Positions 61,909-64,000 of a stretch of 64,000 bases of DNA are shown here, one piece after another. The DNA comes from Aurantimonas sp965217685. Its GTDB lineage: Bacteria; Pseudomonadota; Alphaproteobacteria; Rhizobiales; Rhizobiaceae. The position numbers were made by a program, and so were the translations under genes. The notes under the pieces were generated by a model. The model did not search any database. It saw nothing but the letters and a program-made list of their open reading frames with translations, and was not told where the DNA came from. The DNA lies in contig CBDCIZ010000003.1 of NCBI GenBank assembly GCA_965217685.1, positions 3,596,001-3,660,000 of the forward strand, given 5' to 3'. Numbering within the stretch: position 1 is the stretch's first letter; every line of letters begins with the position of its first letter.

Positions 61909-62217
61909 ATGGAAGTTGGTCTCGGCCACTACCTGACCGTCGCGGCGATCCTCTTCGTCACCGGCGTGTTCGGTATCTTCATGAATCGCAAGAACATCAT
62001 CACGATCCTGATGTCGATCGAGCTGATCCTGCTCGCGGTGAACATCAATTTCGTGGCGTTCTCGGCCTTTCTGAACGATATCGTCGGGCAGATTTTCGCC
62101 TTGTTCGTCCTGACGATCGCGGCCGCAGAGGCAGCCATCGGCCTCGCCATTCTGGTCGTCTTCTTTCGCAATCGCGGCTCCATCGCCGTCGATGACGTCA
62201 ACACGATGAAAGGCTGA
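61909..62217 (+). CDS. nuoK: NADH-quinone oxidoreductase subunit K
   Basis: NuoK is a three-helix antiporter-like subunit (102 residues) with the conserved Glu residues of the proton path in LMSIELILLAVNINFVAF and FVLTIAAAEAAIGLAI. GAAAGGG lies upstream of its ATG. It follows nuoJ by 25 bp. Confidence 0.97.
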   Translation: MEVGLGHYLTVAAILFVTGVFGIFMNRKNIITILMSIELILLAVNINFVAFSAFLNDIVGQIFALFVLTIAAAEAAIGLAILVVFFRNRGSIAVDDVNTMKG

Positions 62218-62223
62218 TCGAGC

Positions 62224-64000
62224 GTGTATCAGACTATCGTTTTCCTACCGCTGATCGGGTTTCTCGTCGCCGGCCTCGCCGGCAGTTCGATCGGCGACAA
62301 GGCTTCCGAATATGTCACCTCGGGCCTGCTGATCCTGGCGGCGATCCTGTCCTGGATCGCCTTCTTCTCCTTCGGCGTCGGCGAAGGCGAGACCCAGCGG
62401 ATCGTCCTGTTCCAGTGGATGCAGTCGGGCACGCTCGACGTCTCATGGTCGTTGCGCATCGACCGGCTGACCCTCGTCATGCTGGTCGTCGTCAACACCG
62501 TATCGTCGCTCGTTCACGTCTATTCGATCGGCTACATGCATCACGATCCGCATCGGCCGCGGTTCTTCGCCTATCTGTCCTTCTTCACCTTCGCCATGCT
62601 CATGCTGGTGACGTCGAACAATCTGGTCCAGATGTTCTTCGGCTGGGAAGGCGTCGGCGTCGCGTCCTATCTGCTGATCGGGTTCTGGTTCAAAAAACCG
62701 TCGGCCAATGCGGCGGCCATGAAGGCCTTCATCGTCAACCGTGTCGGCGATTTCGGCTTCGCGCTCGGCATTTTCGGCACCTTCGTGCTGTTCGGCTCGA
62801 TCAATCTCGACACGATCTTTGCGGGCGCGGCCGACATCGCCGGTCAGATGGGCGTCGGCGGTACGGAGCATGGAGCAGAAGCGGCCGCGGCTGCCGCTCC
62901 CGCTTTGACCGACACCGTCCTCTCCTTCGCCGGCTATTCGCTTTCGATGGGCGGCGCCCTGACGGTCGTGTGCCTGCTTCTTTTCATGGGCGCGATGGGC
63001 AAGTCGGCGCAGATCGGCCTTCACACCTGGCTGCCGGACGCGATGGAAGGCCCGACGCCAGTCTCGGCGCTGATCCATGCGGCCACCATGGTCACCGCCG
63101 GCGTCTTCATGCTGGCGCGCATGTCGCCGGTCTTCGAACTTTCCCATTCGGCGCTGACCTTCGTCACCTTCATCGGCGCGACGACGGCCTTCTTCGCGGC
63201 GACGATCGGCTGCGTTCAGAACGACATCAAGCGCGTCATCGCCTATTCGACCTGTTCGCAGCTCGGCTACATGTTCGTCGCGCTCGGCGTCGGCGCCTAC
63301 AACGTCGCGATCTTCCACCTGTTCACCCACGCCTTCTTCAAGGCGCTCCTGTTTCTCGGCGCCGGCTCGGTGATCCATGCCGTCTCCGACGAGCAGGACA
63401 TGCGGCGCATGGGCGGCCTTCGAAAGCATATCCCGAAGACTTACTGGATGATGGTGATCGGCACGCTGGCCCTGACCGGCTTCCCGTTCACGGCGGGCTA
63501 CTTTTCCAAGGACGCGATCATCGAGGCGGCGTTCGCCGGAGAGAACACCTTCGCGATCTATGGCTGGGGCCTGACGGTCATCGCGGCGCTGCTGACGAGC
63601 TTCTACTCCTGGCGATTGATCTTCATGACCTTCCACGGCAAGCCGCGGGCGTCCGCCGACGTGATGCATCACATCCACGAATCGCCGAACGTCATGCTGA
63701 TCCCCCTCTACGTGCTCGGCGCCGGCGCCTTGTTCGCGGGAATCGTCTTCGAGGGCTCGTTCATCGGCGAGGGCTTTACGCAGTTCTGGCATTCGGCGCT
63801 GGCGATCGGCGAGGACACCCATGTGCTCCACGCCATGCACGAGACGCCGTTCTGGATCGCCATTATTCCAACGCTCATGATGGCTCTGGGCTTCTTCATC
63901 GCCTGGCAGATGTATATCCGGCACACCGAGATGCCCGCCAAGGCTGCGGCCCGCAATCCCGGGCTCTACAAGTTCCTCCTCAACAAGTGGTACTTCGACG
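62224..64000 (+). CDS. nuoL: NADH-quinone oxidoreductase subunit L (3' end outside window)
   Basis: NuoL is the distal antiporter-like proton pump subunit. The GTG start six bases after nuoK gives an open frame to the window end, 592 codons seen. Typical parts are the FFGWEGVGVASYLLIGFWF helix, KSAQIGLHTWLPDAMEGPTPVSALIHAATMVTAGVFMLAR and THAFFKALLFLGAGSVIHA, with conserved Lys, Glu and His of the channel. An Ala-rich insertion (HGAEAAAAAAPALT) lies between helices near residue 225. The C-terminus with the lateral helix is cut off. Confidence 0.97.
   Translation, partial: MYQTIVFLPLIGFLVAGLAGSSIGDKASEYVTSGLLILAAILSWIAFFSFGVGEGETQRIVLFQWMQSGTLDVSWSLRIDRLTLVMLVVVNTVSSLVHVYSIGYMHHDPHRPRFFAYLSFFTFAMLMLVTSNNLVQMFFGWEGVGVASYLLIGFWFKKPSANAAAMKAFIVNRVGDFGFALGIFGTFVLFGSINLDTIFAGAADIAGQMGVGGTEHGAEAAAAAAPALTDTVLSFAGYSLSMGGALTVVCLLLFMGAMGKSAQIGLHTWLPDAMEGPTPVSALIHAATMVTAGVFMLARMSPVFELSHSALTFVTFIGATTAFFAATIGCVQNDIKRVIAYSTCSQLGYMFVALGVGAYNVAIFHLFTHAFFKALLFLGAGSVIHAVSDEQDMRRMGGLRKHIPKTYWMMVIGTLALTGFPFTAGYFSKDAIIEAAFAGENTFAIYGWGLTVIAALLTSFYSWRLIFMTFHGKPRASADVMHHIHESPNVMLIPLYVLGAGALFAGIVFEGSFIGEGFTQFWHSALAIGEDTHVLHAMHETPFWIAIIPTLMMALGFFIAWQMYIRHTEMPAKAAARNPGLYKFLLNKWYFD

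Noticed and set aside
62443..63924. 493-codon open frame antisense to nuoL
   Set aside because: Extremely His/Asp/Arg/Glu-rich composition typical of antisense reading of a membrane protein; nuoL is certain on the other strand.

Overview
This window is chromosomal DNA from a high-GC alphaproteobacterium, most likely of the order Hyphomicrobiales (Rhizobiales). The evidence is: an EipB/DUF1849 periplasmic protein, a DUF1489 protein, a phasin, LpxI instead of LpxH, the uvrC-pgsA-moaD-moaE block, a NuoE carrying a long C-terminal extension, and one copy of a palindrome typical of this order. Family level (an Aurantimonadaceae-like lineage is possible) is a guess. Nearly all of it is dense housekeeping sequence; foreign-looking DNA is limited to a toxin-antitoxin insertion near 29.8-30.8 kb and a decayed integrase near 49.3-49.9 kb.

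Layout. 0-7 kb: a DUF1489 protein, a small unknown gene, a D-Ala-D-Ala carboxypeptidase with a SPOR domain, a phasin, then clpS-clpA. 7-11.2 kb: a leftward operon (RidA, glycerophosphodiesterase, FemAB/GNAT-like protein, HIT hydrolase) divergent from eipB. 11.5-25.2 kb: the translation and envelope cluster rpsB-tsf-pyrH-frr-uppS-cdsA-rseP-bamA-lpxD-fabZ-lpxA-lpxI-lpxB. It covers ribosome components, UMP kinase, undecaprenyl and CDP-diacylglycerol lipid precursors, site-2 protease, outer-membrane protein assembly and lipid A synthesis. dxr, commonly found between cdsA and rseP in related bacteria, is absent here.

25.4-33.4 kb: gnd, then leucine degradation (ivd-mccB-mccA) interrupted by an antitoxin/PIN-toxin pair and a small gene coupled to mccA, then ndk. 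33.5-38.1 kb: leftward genes for a CBS-domain membrane protein, MoaE, MoaD, PgsA and UvrC. 38.5-48.1 kb: an outer-membrane beta-barrel, a PAS-GGDEF cyclase, a YedY-like molybdoenzyme with its cytochrome b, a type III polyketide synthase with an isoprenylcysteine-methyltransferase-like partner, a YaiI protein, a DMT transporter, a propionyl-CoA carboxylase alpha subunit with an acylphosphatase. LipB follows on the opposite strand.

49.1-50.4 kb: tRNA-Leu(GAG), integrase remnants and tRNA-Asp(GTC). 50.9-64 kb: the NADH dehydrogenase operon nuoABCDEFGH-(two small membrane genes)-IJKL, with nuoL cut by the window end. The two small two-helix membrane genes between nuoH and nuoI, locked into the operon by start/stop overlaps, are the best candidate for something undescribed. 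No CRISPR array, intact prophage or insertion sequence was seen.
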